A stretch of DNA of 27,631 bases from CAAGNP01 sp964611185. GTDB lineage: Bacteria > Bacteroidota > Bacteroidia > Bacteroidales > UBA932. Each line of letters begins with the position of its first letter. The first letter of the stretch is position 1. Made by a program: the position numbers and the translations under genes. The DNA is taken from positions 1-27,631 of the forward strand of contig CAZSXE010000024.1 in NCBI GenBank assembly GCA_964611185.1, written 5' to 3'. The notes beneath the pieces were generated by a model. The model ran no database searches. It saw only the letters and a program-made list of their open reading frames with translations, and was not told where the DNA came from. Shown one piece after another: positions 15,789 to 24,989 of the stretch.

Positions 15789-17225
15789 ATGGGAGGACTT
15801 TTTGGAGTCATTTCGACTCATAAATGCGCAACCGACCTTTTTTACGGTACGGACTATCACTCACACTTAGGAACCAAACGCGGCGGAATGGCTGTCTATA
15901 ATGGCAACGGCATTTTTGCCAGAGACATTCACTCGCTTGAAAATTCCTATTTCAGAATTAAATTCGAGGGTGACCTCGATAAATACACCGGGAGCTCGGG
16001 AATTGGAGTAATAAGCGACACCGATCCTCAGCCTATCGTGGTCAATTCACATCTGGGTAAGTTTGCCATTGTTACTGTGGGAAGGGTTAAAAACATAGAC
16101 GAACTTGAAAAAGAAATTCTATCAAAGAATAAAAATTTCACCGAACTAAGCTCCGGAAAGACAAACCAGACAGAGTTAATCGCTCAGATAATTACAGATG
16201 CCTCATCATTTGAAGAAGGAATCGATAAAGTACAGCAAAAAATCAAAGGATCGTGCTCTTTTGTTATCCTTACCGAAAACTGCCTTATAGCATCAAGAGA
16301 CCTATATGGTCGTACCCCCATTATTATAGGTGGAAAATCCCTGCAGAATGAATCCGGAGAGCATATTCTATCCCATGCAGTGGCCTCGGAAACTTGTAGC
16401 TTTTCGAATTTGGGATTTGAGCAGGAATATATAATAGGTCCTGGCGAAGCTGTAAAAATAACACCCGAGTCCATTACGCAGTTAGTAAAGCCTAAAAAGA
16501 AGATGCAGATATGTTCATTTCTGTGGGTTTATTACGGGTATCCGGTGAGCTGCTATGAAAATATAAATGTAGATAATGTGCGCTACGCTCTCGGATATAA
16601 ACTCGGTCAGGAAGACAAGACCGATATAGAAGTAGCAGCTTCCATTCCTGACTCCGGAACCTGTATGGCAATAGGTTTTTCAGATGGGAAAAACATACCT
16701 TTCAGAAATGCCATAGTAAAATACACCCCTACCTGGCCAAGAAGTTTTATGCCTGCGAACCAAAACATCAGGAATCTTGTAGCCAAAATGAAACTTATTC
16801 CCAACAACTCTCTTCTTAGGGAAAAGAAAATAGTTTTTTGCGACGATTCCATAGTTCGCGGCACACAGCTCAGGGACAATGTCAAGCATCTGTACGATTA
16901 TGGGGCCAAAGAGGTCCATGTAAGGATCAGCTGTCCACCACTTCTTTACCCTTGCGAATTTATTAACTTCTCCGAATCTCGCACCCCGCTCGAACTCATT
17001 ACCAGACGGTATGTCCTTATGAAAGAAGGTGCACACGATAAGAATCTGGGCAAATATGTAAAAAATAACACCCGAGAATATAACGATATGGTTGAGTACA
17101 TAAAAAATGAACTTAACCTCGCATCTCTCAAATTTAACACCATAGAAAACCTCGTAAAGGCCATCGGACTTCCGAAAGAGATGATATGTACCCATTGCTT
17201 CGACGGGAGCAGTTATGGATATTAA
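15789..17225 (+). CDS. PurF-type amidophosphoribosyltransferase homologue with degenerate glutaminase site
   Basis: This 478-residue protein has a class II glutaminase-like N-terminal half and a phosphoribosyltransferase C-terminal half. The PRPP loop IVFCDDSIVRGTQL (about 347-360) is intact. Cysteines at about 242 (ICSF), 389 (YPCEF), 467 and 470 (CTHCF) match the positions of the [4Fe-4S] ligands in the Bacillus subtilis type of PurF. The N-terminus is MGGLFG instead of MCGxxG, so the nucleophilic Cys is missing. The Arg of the usual RYST motif and the Asn of HNGN are also replaced (GIGVISDT, VTVGRV). It should therefore not hydrolyse glutamine; it may use ammonia, have another PRPP-linked role, or be regulatory (inference). 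ATG 15789 is preferred because a -7 box precedes it. I leave the symbol blank since it may be a paralogue. Confidence 0.82.
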   Translation: MGGLFGVISTHKCATDLFYGTDYHSHLGTKRGGMAVYNGNGIFARDIHSLENSYFRIKFEGDLDKYTGSSGIGVISDTDPQPIVVNSHLGKFAIVTVGRVKNIDELEKEILSKNKNFTELSSGKTNQTELIAQIITDASSFEEGIDKVQQKIKGSCSFVILTENCLIASRDLYGRTPIIIGGKSLQNESGEHILSHAVASETCSFSNLGFEQEYIIGPGEAVKITPESITQLVKPKKKMQICSFLWVYYGYPVSCYENINVDNVRYALGYKLGQEDKTDIEVAASIPDSGTCMAIGFSDGKNIPFRNAIVKYTPTWPRSFMPANQNIRNLVAKMKLIPNNSLLREKKIVFCDDSIVRGTQLRDNVKHLYDYGAKEVHVRISCPPLLYPCEFINFSESRTPLELITRRYVLMKEGAHDKNLGKYVKNNTREYNDMVEYIKNELNLASLKFNTIENLVKAIGLPKEMICTHCFDGSSYGY

Positions 17226-17235
17226 TTCTCAATAT

Positions 17236-17266
17236 TTTGCTTTTATAAAAATGTTTTATACCTTTG
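17236..17266 (+). promoter_or_regulatory. Full Bacteroidetes promoter for the RRM gene
   Basis: TTTG (17236-17239), exactly 19 nt, then TACCTTTG (17259-17266). This fits the Bacteroides housekeeping sigma consensus at both elements. The ATG is at 17310, giving a leader of roughly 38 nt. Confidence 0.65.
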
Positions 17267-17309
17267 TTTCAAGAAAATTCTTGAACTAACTTCATTTTCT
17301 GCACAAATT

Positions 17310-17585
17310 ATGAACATTTTTGTATCCAGCCTGAATTTCAGAGCAAGAAAAGAAGACTTAATCGCCCTCTTTTCACCCTACGGGGAAGTAACATCCGCAA
17401 GAATTATTGTTAATCGCGAAACTCGTCGCTCGAAAGGTTACGGTTTCGTGGAGATGTCAGAAGAAGATGGTAAAAAAGCCATCGAAGCACTTAATGGGAC
17501 AGAACACATGGGAAGAACCATTAATGTAGCAGTCGGAAACGACCGCCCTGCAAAACCGGAAACATCGGAAGAGCCTAAAGAATAA
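17310..17585 (+). CDS. Single-RRM RNA-binding protein
   Basis: This 91-residue protein is one RNA recognition motif with a short acidic tail (PAKPETSEEPKE). RNP2 is NIFVSSL (residues 2-8) and RNP1 is KGYGFVEM (about 42-49), with aromatic residues in place for RNA stacking. Small RRM proteins are common in Bacteroidota, which generally lack Hfq, and some act in post-transcriptional control of carbohydrate use. The target of this one is unknown. It is monocistronic, with its own near-perfect promoter and a terminator about 35 bp downstream. Confidence 0.92.
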   Translation: MNIFVSSLNFRARKEDLIALFSPYGEVTSARIIVNRETRRSKGYGFVEMSEEDGKKAIEALNGTEHMGRTINVAVGNDRPAKPETSEEPKE

Positions 17586-17619
17586 TTATTTAATTCCAAG
17601 GTAGTTACAAGAATTTGAT

Positions 17620-17661
17620 AGTGAATCTTAAGATTAATCCTCTTGAGATTCACTTTCTTTT
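17620..17661 (+). terminator. Rho-independent terminator after the RRM gene
   Basis: AGTGAATCTTAAG (17620-17632) pairs with CTTGAGATTCACT (17642-17654) over 13 bp with one wobble and a 9-nt loop; a T-rich run follows. The right arm and loop lie inside the last codons and stop of the convergent transporter gene (stop 17634-17636). Confidence 0.75.
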
Positions 17662-18791
17662 TTATCGCCACTCCCCTCCTCCACGCTGATATTTCTCGTT
17701 AAAGACTTGACTATTTTGAACCGAGAAAGAAATTCACTTGCCACAACCCTCATTACAGTATATGCCGGAATAGCTATGAGCATCCCCACTACACCTCCGA
17801 TATGTCCGGCCATCAAAATTACAATAAAGATTTCAAGAGGATGCGCCTTGACACTGCTCGAATAGATAAGGGGCTGGAAAACATAATTATCAATCAGCTG
17901 AGTAACTATCATAACTATCAATATGACAAGTACATACATCCAAAGCGAGCCACCGAAAGCCGAACCGTAGTGGGTAACAAACCCCATCATCACCCCGATA
18001 GCATCACCTACGAGCGGCCCCACATAAGGGATAACATTGAACAACCCTGAAAGAAAGGCAACAACAATGGCTATCGAGAAATTCATTTTGGCAATGAAAA
18101 CAAGTCCTATTGTATTCAAGATAGCAATACCTATCGATTCAATACTTATTCCGAGAAAATACCTTGTCAATAGAGAACTAATCGAAGCAGATGCCCTTCT
18201 GATATTCTGCTCATATTTGTCAGGGACTACAGCTACTATCATATTGGTAAATGTACCTTCTTCCAAAAGGAAAAAGAATGAAATAAAGACAATGGAAAAG
18301 AGTGCCACACCGAAATTAGCTATGATAGTGGTAACAGATGATATGAAATCAGATAATGCACTTATACTCAAAGAGTCTTTAACCCTTGAAAGTGCATACA
18401 TCTCTATTCTGAAAGATTCGTCAAGTGAAGGAAATACTTTTCTGATAAAATCATTTAACTCCGAAAGTGGGGCTGATATCTGCTTTCCGATAGTATTGAT
18501 GTCAATAAGATTAAATTCATGAACTATCTGCCCAATCAATGGAGAAATTAGAAAGAACAATGAGAAGAAAATAGCTAATATTGTCACCAATGTAATCATA
18601 GCCGCAAGCCAAGAAGGGATTTTAAACTTTTTGAAATGGAATTTTCTCATCCAGTTTACCATAGGTCTGCCGATTAAGGCTACAACCGCAGCTAACACTA
18701 TGTAAATCAGCACCGTTCTGAAATACCATGCGAGGAACCCCACAATTATACATACTGCCGTGATTATTATATACCTTGCTAATTTATTCAT
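17634..18791 (-). CDS. AI-2E/PerM family transporter
   Basis: This 385-residue inner-membrane protein fits the AI-2E_transport (PerM/TqsA) family in length and layout. It has an N-terminal membrane pair, a cytoplasmic or periplasmic stretch around 75-150, then clustered C-terminal segments. The conserved LSGLFNVIPYVGPLVGDAIG (about 236-255), VTQLIDNYVFQPLIYSSSVK (about 288-307) and HPLEIFIVILMAGHIGGVVG are hallmarks. Family members have been linked to AI-2 export or Na+/H+ exchange; the substrate here is not predictable. I chose ATG 18791 (MNKLARYI) over TTG 18812, which overlaps the -7 box. The charged tail (KKESESQED) coincides with the RRM terminator. Confidence 0.85.
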   Translation of the reverse strand: MNKLARYIIITAVCIIVGFLAWYFRTVLIYIVLAAVVALIGRPMVNWMRKFHFKKFKIPSWLAAMITLVTILAIFFSLFFLISPLIGQIVHEFNLIDINTIGKQISAPLSELNDFIRKVFPSLDESFRIEMYALSRVKDSLSISALSDFISSVTTIIANFGVALFSIVFISFFFLLEEGTFTNMIVAVVPDKYEQNIRRASASISSLLTRYFLGISIESIGIAILNTIGLVFIAKMNFSIAIVVAFLSGLFNVIPYVGPLVGDAIGVMMGFVTHYGSAFGGSLWMYVLVILIVMIVTQLIDNYVFQPLIYSSSVKAHPLEIFIVILMAGHIGGVVGMLIAIPAYTVMRVVASEFLSRFKIVKSLTRNISVEEGSGDKKESESQED

Positions 18792-18809
18792 AATGGTATT
18801 AAAATTCCT

Positions 18810-18817
18810 CAAAAGTA
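18810..18817 (-). promoter_or_regulatory. Bacteroidetes -7 box before the AI-2E family gene
   Basis: TACTTTTG on the minus strand matches TAnnTTTG, 18 nt before ATG 18791. It overlaps the rejected TTG start at 18812, which supports the later ATG. Confidence 0.45.
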
Positions 18818-18840
18818 AAAAAAAATATCTTTATTTGGGC

Positions 18841-18848
18841 TATATTTG
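18841..18848 (+). promoter_or_regulatory. Bacteroidetes -7 box before the S46 peptidase
   Basis: TATATTTG matches TAnnTTTG and ends 8 nt before ATG 18857, so the transcript would have at most a few leader bases. It is divergent from the box at 18810-18817. Confidence 0.45.
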
Positions 18849-18856
18849 TATCAAGT

Positions 18857-20935
18857 ATGAAAAAATTAACAATAACATTTATTTTTATTGCCATCTCTTT
18901 CTCGCTTATTGCAGACGAGGGGATGTGGCTCCCTTCTCTCATCGGTTCAAGAATCAGCGATATGAAAGCCAATGGATTCCGTCTCGACGCAGAGGATATT
19001 TACAGTATTAATCAAGCATCTCTTAAGGATGCGGTAGTCCTCTTCGGCCGCGGATGCTCCGGAGAGCTTATATCGAGCAAAGGACTGCTTTTGACAAATC
19101 ACCACTGCGGTTACGGTCAGATTCAAAAACACAGCTCCATCGAACACGACTACCTCAAAGACGGTTTTTGGGCTATGACGATGGAAGAAGAGCTTCCTAA
19201 TCCGGGACTATCAGTGAGCTTTCTCGAAAGAATGGACGATGTAACATCGAAAGTTCTCGAGGGATGGAATGAACAGATGTGCGAATGTAAGCGCGATTCG
19301 ATTATTAAAGTCAATTCCCAAAAATTAATTGATGATGCGACCGCCTCCGGCAATGGACTTCGCGCCCAGATTGAAGCTCTCTACTATGGCAATCAATTCT
19401 TTATTTTCGTATTTCGCGAATATACCGATGTTCGTCTTGTAGGTGCTCCGCCATCTTCCATCGGTAAATTTGGTGGCGACACCGATAACTGGATGTGGCC
19501 GCGTCATACGGGAGATTTTTCTCTTTTCAGAATTTACGCCGATAAAAATAACAACCCCGCTTCATATGCTGAAGAAAATATTCCCTACACCCCCAAAAAA
19601 TATTTTAAAGTATCGGCAAAAGGGGTAAAAGAGGGAGATTTCACATTCGTTTACGGATACCCCGGAAGCACTCGCGAATATATAACCTCCGATGCAGTGC
19701 ACTACATTTCCGAAGTATCAAATCCTCACAAAATAATGCTCCGCACCCTTCGTTTAGATGCACAGGAAAAATATATGTCCAAAGATCAAGGGGTGCGCAT
19801 AATGTATTCGGCAAAAAATGCAAATGTTTCCAACTCATGGAAAAAATGGCAGGGCGAGATGAAAGGAATTAGAAAAATGAATACGATAGAGATGAAAAAA
19901 GAGTACGAAACAAGATTCAAAGAGTGGGCAAAAGGGGGCAAATATGACGGAATTGTCGATACCCTCCATACTCTATACTCAAAACTCGAACCATATTCGT
20001 TGGCCTCCGACTACTACAGAGAGGCTATATTCACGATTGAGCTCACTTCGTTTGCCGGTAAAATTTTACAAAGCATCAAGAAAAATGCCGATTCCGACAT
20101 TGTTGCAGAACCTTTCTATAAAGATTATTATCTTCCCATAGATAAGGAATCGTTTATCTCTCTGATAGAGGCCTTTGAGAGCAATATTCCCGACAAATTC
20201 AAACCCGAGTTTTTTTCAGAATCGCTGCTAAAATATGGCACTGTGGAGAGATGGGCAGATTCTCTTTATGGCAATTCTGTTTTTGCCGACAAAGAAAAAT
20301 TTATAGCGGCAGACAGTACCTTACTGGCAAATGACATGGCTTCTGCCTTCTATAAAGCATTCAATAAATTTTACTATTCCGACATTTATCCCGAACTAAC
20401 CTCCATAAATAAGCGTATTACCCTTCTTTACAGAGATTATATGAAAGGGCAGATGGAGTTTGAAAAAGATAAAGTGTTTTATCCCGATGCAAATCTGACT
20501 TTAAGGGTAGCATACGGCAAAATCGCAGGATACACTCCGTCCGATGCCGTTTATTACGCCCCTTCTTCTACCATAGAGGGGATAATGCAGAAAGATAATC
20601 CGAATATCTTCGATTATAATATACCGCAGGGGCTAAGAGATATTTATGCTGCCAAGGACTATGGGCAGTGGACAGACGAAAACGGCACTATTCCTGTCTG
20701 TTTCCTCGCCACCAACCACACATCCGGAGGTAATTCTGGCAGTCCCGTAATCGATGCGGACGGAAATCTGATCGGAATTAATTTCGACCGCGTATGGGAG
20801 GGGACTATGAGTGATGTTATATATGATCCTTCAATATGCCGCAACATATCCCTCGATGTAAGATATGTCCTTTTTATTATCGATCGCCTTGCTCACAATT
20901 ATCGCCTTATTGATGAGATGGATATTGTTAAATAA
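18857..20935 (+). CDS. dpp11: S46 family dipeptidyl-peptidase, DPP11-type (Asp/Glu-specific)
   Basis: This 692-residue serine exopeptidase releases dipeptides from the N-terminus of peptides, acting in the periplasm. A signal peptide is clear (MKKLTITFIFIAISFSLIAD, cleavage near residue 19). The catalytic His is in LLLTNHHCGYG (His83), the block with the catalytic Asp is GGDTDNWMWPRHTGDF (about 207-221), and the Ser is in SGGNSGSPV (Ser627). Specificity can be read: 18 residues after the Ser lies Arg645 in NFDRVWEG. That matches Arg673 of Porphyromonas gingivalis DPP11, which selects Asp/Glu at P1, whereas DPP7 has Gly there. Length and ending (RYVLFIIDRL) fit the family. It is monocistronic, followed by a strong terminator. 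Confidence 0.93.
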   Translation: MKKLTITFIFIAISFSLIADEGMWLPSLIGSRISDMKANGFRLDAEDIYSINQASLKDAVVLFGRGCSGELISSKGLLLTNHHCGYGQIQKHSSIEHDYLKDGFWAMTMEEELPNPGLSVSFLERMDDVTSKVLEGWNEQMCECKRDSIIKVNSQKLIDDATASGNGLRAQIEALYYGNQFFIFVFREYTDVRLVGAPPSSIGKFGGDTDNWMWPRHTGDFSLFRIYADKNNNPASYAEENIPYTPKKYFKVSAKGVKEGDFTFVYGYPGSTREYITSDAVHYISEVSNPHKIMLRTLRLDAQEKYMSKDQGVRIMYSAKNANVSNSWKKWQGEMKGIRKMNTIEMKKEYETRFKEWAKGGKYDGIVDTLHTLYSKLEPYSLASDYYREAIFTIELTSFAGKILQSIKKNADSDIVAEPFYKDYYLPIDKESFISLIEAFESNIPDKFKPEFFSESLLKYGTVERWADSLYGNSVFADKEKFIAADSTLLANDMASAFYKAFNKFYYSDIYPELTSINKRITLLYRDYMKGQMEFEKDKVFYPDANLTLRVAYGKIAGYTPSDAVYYAPSSTIEGIMQKDNPNIFDYNIPQGLRDIYAAKDYGQWTDENGTIPVCFLATNHTSGGNSGSPVIDADGNLIGINFDRVWEGTMSDVIYDPSICRNISLDVRYVLFIIDRLAHNYRLIDEMDIVK

Positions 20936-20955
20936 TTATAAATTATAATATTAAT

Positions 20956-20992
20956 AAAAAAGGATGACCTCAGTAACGGTCATCCTTTTTTT
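20956..20992. terminator. Bidirectional rho-independent terminator
   Basis: GGATGACC (20962-20969) pairs with GGTCATCC (20978-20985) with an 8-nt loop. It is extended by A6 on the left and T7 on the right, giving a T tract in both directions. It serves the peptidase (+) and the gyrA-TPR transcript (-). Confidence 0.88.
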
Positions 20993-21010
20993 CTATAAAT
21001 TCAATTAAAA

Positions 21011-22339
21011 TTACTTAGCAGGTGATTGATTTTCCTCAAGGAATTTGCTGTATTTTTCGTATCCTTCCTGATATTTGGGATCTTTGTCACGGAAACGATA
21101 ATAGATTTGTTTTAAACCGTCTGCGATGGCAATCTTAAATTCTACATCTTCAGTAGCTACGAAAGCCTTTTCAAAAGGATCAGCAGCTTTTAGAAGGGAT
21201 TCTTCAAATTCAGCAAAAAGCTTGTCATAAGTTTTCACATCATTAAGATCAAGCTCGTTCATCTTAGTCTGAAGTTCGATAGCTCTGTCATAATAAGTGG
21301 TGCCCACAGTATAGATACCGAAAACATAAGTGGGATCTATTTCAAAAGATTTATAATAACACTTAATGGCATTGTCAAGGTCTTGCAAGTTTTTATATAC
21401 ATTGCCTTCGGCATAGTAAAGAGAAGGATTTGTAGGTTCATTCTCCTGTGCAGTCCTGATGAGATTCAATACTTTATTCGGGTCATCCTTACTTTCGAGA
21501 TATATGTTTATAAGAGAAACCAAGATACCCTGGCTTGTGGGGAATTTCTGAAATCCTTCATTTAGAAGAGCCTTTGCAGTTTGAATATCGCCATTGGCCT
21601 TATAAAGTTCTGCAAGAGAGGAGAATACATCACCATTCTGATAGTATCCCATATCTTTGCATTTGTTATAATATTTAATAGCATTATCGTTATCTTTAAG
21701 CATATTAAAGGTAACTGCAGTATAATATGTAATCAGACTGTCCACCTTCTCGGCACAAGGGTTATCGCTAACCTTCAAAGAGGACTCGAAATAATGATTC
21801 GCAGATTTGATATCATTAATAGTATAGTACCCCATGGCTTCGTTGATGTAAGCATCTCTTACATATCCGAGCTGAGTAGCTATATTGTCTTTTTTAGATT
21901 TTTTAGCATCTACCTCGAAAGCTTTCATCAGTGAAGAATAAGCACCCTCTAAGAGATCTTCCCCTGAAACAGGAGTTTTCACCATTATCACTTCGAGAAC
22001 ACCCTTAGGGTTAAAATAGAGATCTTTGTCTTCATAAGAATCCACCGTATAGTCAACTCCCGAACAGTTTTTAACCTGAGACGACAAAACTTTAGAATCT
22101 TTCAAAAGCAGCTTAACATCCATAGCCGACGCACCAATCCAAAGACCGGACTGCGGAAAACGATAAGCATTCATATAAGCATCCGACAACTTCATCCAAG
22201 TAGAAGGATTTGCGGCTTTTTTCGGATTTTCAGCGGTAAGTTTCGCTTTTTCCAAATTTTTAAGCACAGATTCTTTACTCTGTGCACCAGCTGAAAATAC
22301 AATAACTAATGCAGAAAGGATAAGTAGTAATTTTTTCAT
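21011..22339 (-). CDS. Periplasmic/exported TPR protein downstream of gyrA
   Basis: This 442-residue protein has a signal peptide (MKKLLLILSALVIVFSAGAQ, cleavage near 19/20). At least five tetratricopeptide repeats span about 161-350, such as NPSLYYAEGNVYKNLQDLDN and NDNAIKYYNKCKDMGY. TPR domains mediate protein contacts; the partner is unknown. It starts 43 nt after the gyrA stop with no terminator or clear promoter between, so it is probably cotranscribed with gyrA. From memory this order recurs in Bacteroidales. No enzymatic motif is seen. Confidence 0.85.
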   Translation of the reverse strand: MKKLLLILSALVIVFSAGAQSKESVLKNLEKAKLTAENPKKAANPSTWMKLSDAYMNAYRFPQSGLWIGASAMDVKLLLKDSKVLSSQVKNCSGVDYTVDSYEDKDLYFNPKGVLEVIMVKTPVSGEDLLEGAYSSLMKAFEVDAKKSKKDNIATQLGYVRDAYINEAMGYYTINDIKSANHYFESSLKVSDNPCAEKVDSLITYYTAVTFNMLKDNDNAIKYYNKCKDMGYYQNGDVFSSLAELYKANGDIQTAKALLNEGFQKFPTSQGILVSLINIYLESKDDPNKVLNLIRTAQENEPTNPSLYYAEGNVYKNLQDLDNAIKCYYKSFEIDPTYVFGIYTVGTTYYDRAIELQTKMNELDLNDVKTYDKLFAEFEESLLKAADPFEKAFVATEDVEFKIAIADGLKQIYYRFRDKDPKYQEGYEKYSKFLEENQSPAK

Positions 22340-22382
22340 ATATTTTTAAAATCAAAGAGTTAATAATATTCAATAATAAGTT

Positions 22383-24878
22383 TTACAAGCCTTCACCGGT
22401 TTCTTCCAATTTGTCCTCGCTTTTATTCACACAGCATACGGCAGCAATGCGGTCGTCATCTCTGAGGTTAATCAACCTTACCCCTTGTGTGGCACGCCCT
22501 GCTACCCTTATATCTGAAACAGCGACTCTGATGGTAATGCCAGATTTATTTATAATCATCAGATCATTATCATCCATAACATCCTTTATAGCAATAAGTG
22601 AGCCAGTTTTTTCTGTTATATTGATGGTCTTAACCCCTTTACCGCCTCTGTTGGTTATTCTATAATCATCAATAAGAGATCTTTTACCGTATCCGTTTTC
22701 ACTGACTACCAAAATATGATGGCTGGAAAGTGCTTCCTCTGTGCTTTCCACACTTATCATCCCGATAACTTCATCATCGTCTTCTATATTGATGCCCCTT
22801 ACTCCTGTAGCTGTTCTACCAATAGCTCTCGCTGCCGATTCATGGAATCTTACACATTTACCTTTTCGAGCAGCAAGAAGTATCTCACTGTTACCGTCAG
22901 TCAATACAGCTTCGAGAAGTTCATCGTCTTCTCTGATGTTTATCGCATTGACACCATTGGTACGAGGACGGGAATAAGCCTCAAGAGTAGTTTTCTTAAT
23001 TATTCCTTTTTTGGTAGCAAGCACTATGAAATTGGAATTGACATAGTCTTCGTTTTTGAGATCTTTTATATTAATGTATGCTCGAACTTTATCATCCGGT
23101 TCAATATTTATCACATTTTGGATAGCTCTTCCCTTGGATGCTTTGGCACCTTCAGGAATTTCATAAACTTTAAGCCAGAAACATCTCCCCTTTTGGGTAA
23201 AGAAAAGCATGGTACTGTGCATATTGGCTACATAGATATGTTCGATAAAATCTTCATCCCTCGTAGTACTGCCCTTAGCTCCCACTCCGCCTCTGTTCTG
23301 AAGCCTGTACTCATTGAGAGGGGTCCTTTTCATATATCCGAGATGTGATATGGTAATAACCACATCCTCATCAGGATAAAAATCTTCGGGATCAAATTCA
23401 TCAGCAGACATCTCTATCTTTGTCCTTCTTTCATCTCCAAAACGATTCTTAATATCCATCATTTCGGATTTAATCATCGCAAACTGCTGCTCATTGCTTC
23501 CGATAAATTCCTGAAGACGAGCTATCTCTTTTTCAAGTTCATTGTACTCATTCTGAAGTTTCTCCCTCTCAAGACCTGTCAACTGACGAAGTCTCATCTC
23601 CACTATCGCATTGGCCTGAATCTCAGAAAGATCGAATCTTTCCATCAAAGCCACCTTAGCATCCTGAGGAGTTTTGGATGCCCTGATCAGGGCAATGACT
23701 TCGTCAATGAAATCGAGCGCTTTCAGCAATCCTTCAAGAATATGCGCCCTTTTCTGCGCTTGGTCGAGTTCATATTGCGCCCTGCGCACTACAACATTGT
23801 GCCTGTGCCTTACAAAGTATTTGATCAGCTGAAGCATATTCAGAATACGAGGACGGCCATCGACAAGAACGACATTGTTCACAGAGAAACTCGACTGAAG
23901 AGGTGTCAGTTTAAATAAAGTATTCAAAACCACATTCGCTACCGCACCCATTTTCAATTTAATGACAATACGCATCCCTTTGTGGTCGCTTTCATCATTG
24001 ATATAAGCTATTCCATCGATTTTCTTCTCTTCCACAAGCTCCGCAATCTTTTCGATAAGCTCCTTTTTATTAACCATATAAGGAATTTCTGTCACGACAA
24101 TAGTCTCTCTTCCGCTGTCAGAAACTTCAATATCTGTCTTTGAACGGATAACTATACGCCCTTTGCCTGTCTCGAAAGCATCTCTAATCCCTTGATAACC
24201 CTGAATGATACCTCCGGTAGGGAAATCGGGACCTTTCATATATTTTAATAGATCATCCACTGTCATATCGGGATTATCGATGTACGCACATATAGCATCG
24301 GAGGTCTCTGAAAGATTATGAGTAGCCATATTGGTCGCCATTCCTACGGCAATACCGGCGGAACCGTTCAGAATAAGGAGCGGTGCCTTACATGGGAGAA
24401 CAGTGGGTTCAGGTATTGTGTCATCGAAATTTAATTTGAAATCAACAGTATCTTTATCAAGGTCTGCAAGACACTCCTCTGCCAATTTTCTGAAACGTGC
24501 CTCGGTATAACGCATGGCCGCAGGCGAATCTCCGTCTATCGACCCGAAATTACCCTGTCCCTCCACCAACATATAACGAAGGCTCCAATCCTGTGCCATC
24601 CTCACCATTGTGTCATAAATACTTGAATCGCCGTGTGGGTGAAATTTACCCATCACCTCGCCGACAATACGAGCGGATTTTTTAAATGAACCCGTGGAAT
24701 TAAGTCCCAATTCGGACATTCCGTACAATACCCTTCTGTGAACAGGTTTAAGGCCATCACGAACATCAGGCAGTGCTCTTGATACAATTACCGACATCGA
24801 ATAGTCGATATAAGCACTTTTCATCTCCTGATTGATGTCTATCTGGACAATCCTGCCCTTAACTTCCTCATTTTCCAT
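22383..24878 (-). CDS. gyrA: DNA gyrase subunit A
   Basis: This 831-residue cytosolic topoisomerase II subunit cuts and rejoins DNA during negative supercoiling. The start MENEEVKGRIVQIDINQEMK and SRALPDVRDGLKPVHRR are typical. The catalytic Tyr is in AAMRYTEAR (Tyr124). In the quinolone region HPHGDSSIYDT, Ser85 and Asp89 (E. coli 83 and 87) are the susceptible-type residues. The C-terminal beta-pinwheel starts near residue 505, with a diverged GyrA box, QNRGGVGAKG instead of QRRGGKG. A short acidic tail ends the protein. It is divergent from clpC, and the TPR gene follows in the same direction. Confidence 0.97.
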   Translation of the reverse strand: MENEEVKGRIVQIDINQEMKSAYIDYSMSVIVSRALPDVRDGLKPVHRRVLYGMSELGLNSTGSFKKSARIVGEVMGKFHPHGDSSIYDTMVRMAQDWSLRYMLVEGQGNFGSIDGDSPAAMRYTEARFRKLAEECLADLDKDTVDFKLNFDDTIPEPTVLPCKAPLLILNGSAGIAVGMATNMATHNLSETSDAICAYIDNPDMTVDDLLKYMKGPDFPTGGIIQGYQGIRDAFETGKGRIVIRSKTDIEVSDSGRETIVVTEIPYMVNKKELIEKIAELVEEKKIDGIAYINDESDHKGMRIVIKLKMGAVANVVLNTLFKLTPLQSSFSVNNVVLVDGRPRILNMLQLIKYFVRHRHNVVVRRAQYELDQAQKRAHILEGLLKALDFIDEVIALIRASKTPQDAKVALMERFDLSEIQANAIVEMRLRQLTGLEREKLQNEYNELEKEIARLQEFIGSNEQQFAMIKSEMMDIKNRFGDERRTKIEMSADEFDPEDFYPDEDVVITISHLGYMKRTPLNEYRLQNRGGVGAKGSTTRDEDFIEHIYVANMHSTMLFFTQKGRCFWLKVYEIPEGAKASKGRAIQNVINIEPDDKVRAYINIKDLKNEDYVNSNFIVLATKKGIIKKTTLEAYSRPRTNGVNAINIREDDELLEAVLTDGNSEILLAARKGKCVRFHESAARAIGRTATGVRGINIEDDDEVIGMISVESTEEALSSHHILVVSENGYGKRSLIDDYRITNRGGKGVKTINITEKTGSLIAIKDVMDDNDLMIINKSGITIRVAVSDIRVAGRATQGVRLINLRDDDRIAAVCCVNKSEDKLEETGEGL

Positions 24879-24989
24879 TACTTATAATTTACTTGTATTT
24901 TTAGAATAATCTGCTAATTTACAATAAAAAAAACTTCTGTACAAATAAAAGAATTTATGTAATTTAGCGGAATTATTTCAGATCAAAAA

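Noticed and set aside
22716..23348. 210-codon + strand frame antisense to gyrA
   Set aside because: It lies wholly inside gyrA, whose protein is fully conserved; it has no promoter and no recognisable domain, so it is a shadow frame.
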